Of a stretch of 64,000 nt of DNA, positions 60,786 to 64,000 are shown piece after piece. The stretch lies in contig JANJXV010000043.1 of NCBI GenBank assembly GCA_024803745.1, positions 2,081,501 to 2,145,500 on the forward strand. Reading direction: 5' to 3'. Each line of letters starts with the position of its first letter. The first letter of the stretch is position 1. This DNA comes from Megascapheus bottae (lineage: Eukaryota > Chordata > Mammalia > Rodentia > Geomyidae). The notes beneath the pieces were generated by a model. It ran no database searches. It saw nothing but the letters and a program-made list of their open reading frames with translations, and was not told the DNA's origin. The translations under genes and the position numbers were made by a program.

Positions 60786-63700
60786 CTAACCCTAACCCTA
60801 GCCCGCACCCTAAACCTAACCAACTCTCACCCTAACCCTATCCCTCAACCTAAACCTAAACCTAAACCTAACCTTGACCCAACCCTCATCCTAAACCTAA
60901 CCATCACCCTAAACCTCACCCTAACCCTAACCATCACCTTAAACATAATCATAACCCTAATCCATAACCTAAGACACAATCTAACACTAACCATAACCCT
61001 AACCCTAAACCTAACACTCACGCTAACCCTCACCTTAACCCTCACCATAACCCTAATCCTTACGCTATACCTCAACCTCATCCTAACACTAACCCTAACC
61101 CCAATCCTAACACAAACCCCAAACCAACCCCAACCCTAACCCTAACCCTAACAATAACCCTAACCCAATCTTTAACCCTAACCCTAACACTAAACCTCAC
61201 CCTATCCCTAACCCTCACCCTAACCCTAAATCTAACCCTCACACTAACCCGCAGTCTAAACCTAAACCTAACCTAAACCCTCATACTAACCCTAACCCTA
61301 ACCATCACATTCACCCTAACCCTAAAAGACATACTCACCCTCACCGTCACCCTAACCCTAACCATAACCCTAACCCTAACCCTAACACTAAACCTAACCC
61401 TCACCCTTACCCTAACACTAACCCTCACCCTAACCGTAAACCTAACCCTAACCCTAAACCTAACCCCAACAAAAACCTTAACCCTAAACCTAACCCTAAC
61501 TCTAACCCTCACATTAAGCCTAACCCTAACCCTCACCCTAACCTAACCCTCACCCTAACCCTAACCTTAACCCTAACCATAACCATAACCATAACCCTAA
61601 CACTAACCCAAAACTTAACCCTAAATCTAATCCTAACCCTCACCCTCACCCTAACCCTAAACCTAACCCTAAGCCTAACACTCCCGTTACCCCTGACCCT
61701 AACCCAACCCTAACTCTAAATATAACCCAAGCCATAACCCTAATCCTAACCCGCACCTTCACACTAACCCTCACCGTCACCCTAACCCTAAAAATAACCC
61801 TCACCCAAACCCTAACCCTCACCCAAACCCTAACCATCACCTTAACCCTCACCATTACCCTAATGCTAATCCTAACCCCAATCCTAATCCTAACCCTATT
61901 CCTAGAACTAACCATAACCATAAGCCTAACCCTAACCCTAACGCTAAACCTAATCCTAAGGATCCCTTAACCTAACCCTAACCCTAAACATAACCTTAAA
62001 CCTGACCCTCACGCTAACCCTAAACCTCACCCTCACCCTCACCCTAACCCTAAACCTAACTCTAACCCTAACCCTAACACTCACCCTCACCCTAACCCTA
62101 ACCATAATCCTAACCATAACACTAACCCTCACCCTAACCCTTACCCTAACCCTAAACATAACCAAACCATAAATCTAACCCTAGCCCTCACCCTCACCCT
62201 AAGCCTCAACCAAACCCTAACCATAAACCTAACCATAACCCTAACCATAACCTCACCCTAACCCTAACGCTAACCCTAACCTTAAACCTCAACCTCACTC
62301 TCACACTAACACTAACCCTAACCATCAACCTCACCCTAACCATAAACATAATCATACACATAACCATAACCCTAACCCAAACTTTAACCATAACCTTAAC
62401 CCTAGCCCGCACCCTAAACCTAAACAACTCTCACCCTAACCCAATCCCTCACACTAACCCTAACCCTAACCTTCACCGTAACCCTCATCCTAAGGCTAAC
62501 CATCACCCTAAACCTCACCCTAACCCTAATCATCACCCTAACCCTAACCATAACCCTAATCCACAACCTAACACTCAACTTAACACTAACCATAACCCTA
62601 ACCCTAAACCTAATACTCATGCTAAACCTCACCCTAACTCTCACCATAACCCTAACCCTCACCCTAAACCTCACCCTCACCCTCACCCTAACGCTAACAC
62701 CAACCCTAACACTAAGTCTAAGCCAAATCCCAAACCTAATCATAACCCTAACAATAAACCTAACCCAAACCTTAAACCTAACCCTAACACTAAACCTCAC
62801 CCTATCCCTAACCCTCACCCAAACCCTAACACCAGCCCTCACCCTAACCCGCACTCTAACCCTAACCCTCACACTAACCCTAACCCTAACCATCAACCTA
62901 ACCCTCACACTAACCCAACCATAACCAACACACTCATCCTCACCCTCACCCTAACCCTAACCATAATCCAAACCCAAACACTAACCCTAACACTAAACCT
63001 AACCCTAACCCTAAACCAAACCCTACCCTAACCCTAAACTTAACCCTCACCCTGAACCTAACCCTAACCCTCAGCCTAACCCTAACCCTAAATCTAAACT
63101 TATCCCTAAACCTAACCCTAAAACAAACCTTAACCCAAACCCTTACACTAAATCTAACCCTCAACTTAAACCTAAACCTCACCCTCACCCTAACCATAAC
63201 GCTCACACTAACCCTAACCATAACCTTAACCCTACCCTAACCCTAACACAAACCTTAACCCTAACCCTAACCCTAACTCTAACCCTCAGCTTAATCCTAA
63301 CCCTAACCCTCACCCTAATCCTAACACTCAGCCTAACCCTAACCCTAAACCGAACCTCACCCTAACCCTTACACTAACCCTAAACATCACCATAAACCTC
63401 ACACTAACACTAACCCAAACGCTAACCCTCAACCTAAACCTAACCGTAACCATAAACCTAAACCTTGCCCTAGTCCTGACCCTATAAATAACCCTAACAC
63501 TAATTCTAATATTAACCTTAACCTTAACCCTAGTCCTAGCCCTAACCCTTACCGTAAACCTAACCCTAACCCTAACCGTAACGCTAATCATAATCTTAAC
63601 CCTAACCCTAACCCTATCCCTAAGTGTGCCTATCCCTAACCCTAACCCTAAACATAACCCTAAACCTAACCCTCACCCTAACGCTCAACCTAAACCTGAC

Positions 63701-64000
63701 CCTCACCCTCACCCTCAACATAATCCTAACCCTAACACTAAACCTCACCCGAATCCTAAAGCTCACCCTAACCCTAACCCTAACCCTAATCCTCACCCTC
63801 ACCCTAACTTTCACCCTCACCCTAACCCTAGTCCTAACCCTCACCCTAACGCTAAACCTCACACTAACCCTCAACCTAACAGTAAACCTAACCCTCACCC
63901 TAACCTTAACCCTAACACAACCCTAACCCTTACCCTCACCCTAACCCTAACCCTAACCCCAAACGTAACATTAACTCTAAAACAAAACATAACCCTAACC

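Larger units (their letters stand above)
60031..64000. repeat. CCCTAA array, right edge
   Basis: The array resumes after the LTR and runs off the right edge. Punctuation variants lie at 61954-61970 and 63618-63634 (about 1664 bp apart). A long unit of about 1.6 kb is supported by GCCCGCACCCTAAACCTAA at 60801 and 62405, and by CCCTCATCCTAA at 60883 and 62482 followed by matching flanks. ACGTTGCCCTAG-type blocks occur near 59271 (before the LTR) and 63460. No gene is seen. Confidence 0.88.

Noticed and set aside
1..64000. rRNA, tRNA, CpG-island subtelomeric promoter
   Set aside because: No sequence with RNA-gene character and no CpG-rich stretch was found. The only non-array sequence is the four transposon islands.

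Overview
The window is one degenerate telomere-like repeat array from end to end. The + strand is built from CCCTAA hexamers and one- or two-base variants (CCCTCA, CCATAA, CACTAA, CCTAAA, CGCTAA, CCGTAA, CCCAAA, TCCTAA and others). G is almost absent from the + strand, and the C-rich strand never switches over 64 kb. Perfect CCCTAA runs are short; the longest I noticed is about eight units near 39241-39286. I read it as an old interstitial or subtelomeric block rather than a working terminal telomere. The array runs off both edges. I see no cellular protein-coding gene, rRNA, tRNA or CRISPR array.

Four short islands break the array, and all are transposable-element debris. (1) 1219-1552 is a minus-strand solo LTR with a 6-bp target duplication (CACCCT). 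(2) 18820-19019 is a plus-strand 131-bp 5' fragment of the same LTR family, about 98% identical to island 1, joined to a short antisense L1 ORF2-like piece and about 30 bp of unknown sequence. (3) 23217-23428 is an internal L1 ORF2 fragment that is still open in frame. (4) 59573-60030 is a complete minus-strand solo LTR of a related but longer type, with TG...CA ends and four 35-bp enhancer-like repeats. The L1 protein wording and the ERVK-type (IAP-like) LTR ends point to a mammal, most likely a rodent. I cannot name the species.

The array also has higher-order structure. A strand-switching punctuation motif (consensus TAAGGGTCCCTAA, an AGGG-T-CCCT palindrome) occurs at over 50 places. It sits inside longer conserved cassettes that also contain a CTAG-rich block and an ATAACCCCTAACTCC block. 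Three regional dialects can be told apart. At about 0.3-10 kb there are single cassettes with AAAAATAACCCC. At about 19.8-44.8 kb, ten double cassettes have sites 109-123 bp apart (usually 120-122). At about 51.8-58.5 kb, CTAGTCCTAGTCC cassettes recur at about 0.53 kb or about twice that. Two stretches (10.3-16.3 kb and 44.8-50.2 kb) lack punctuation. The first contains its own repeat of about 1.15-1.19 kb, and the far right shows a unit of about 1.6 kb. Recent local duplications (228, 126, 257, 59, 42, 18 and 11 bp) show the array is still being reshuffled.

Nothing here works as an operon or pathway. The one plausible functional link is that the two minus-strand LTRs would drive transcription leftward into the array and make UUAGGG-like, G-rich RNA. 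That is an inference only. All spacings and alignments were made by eye.
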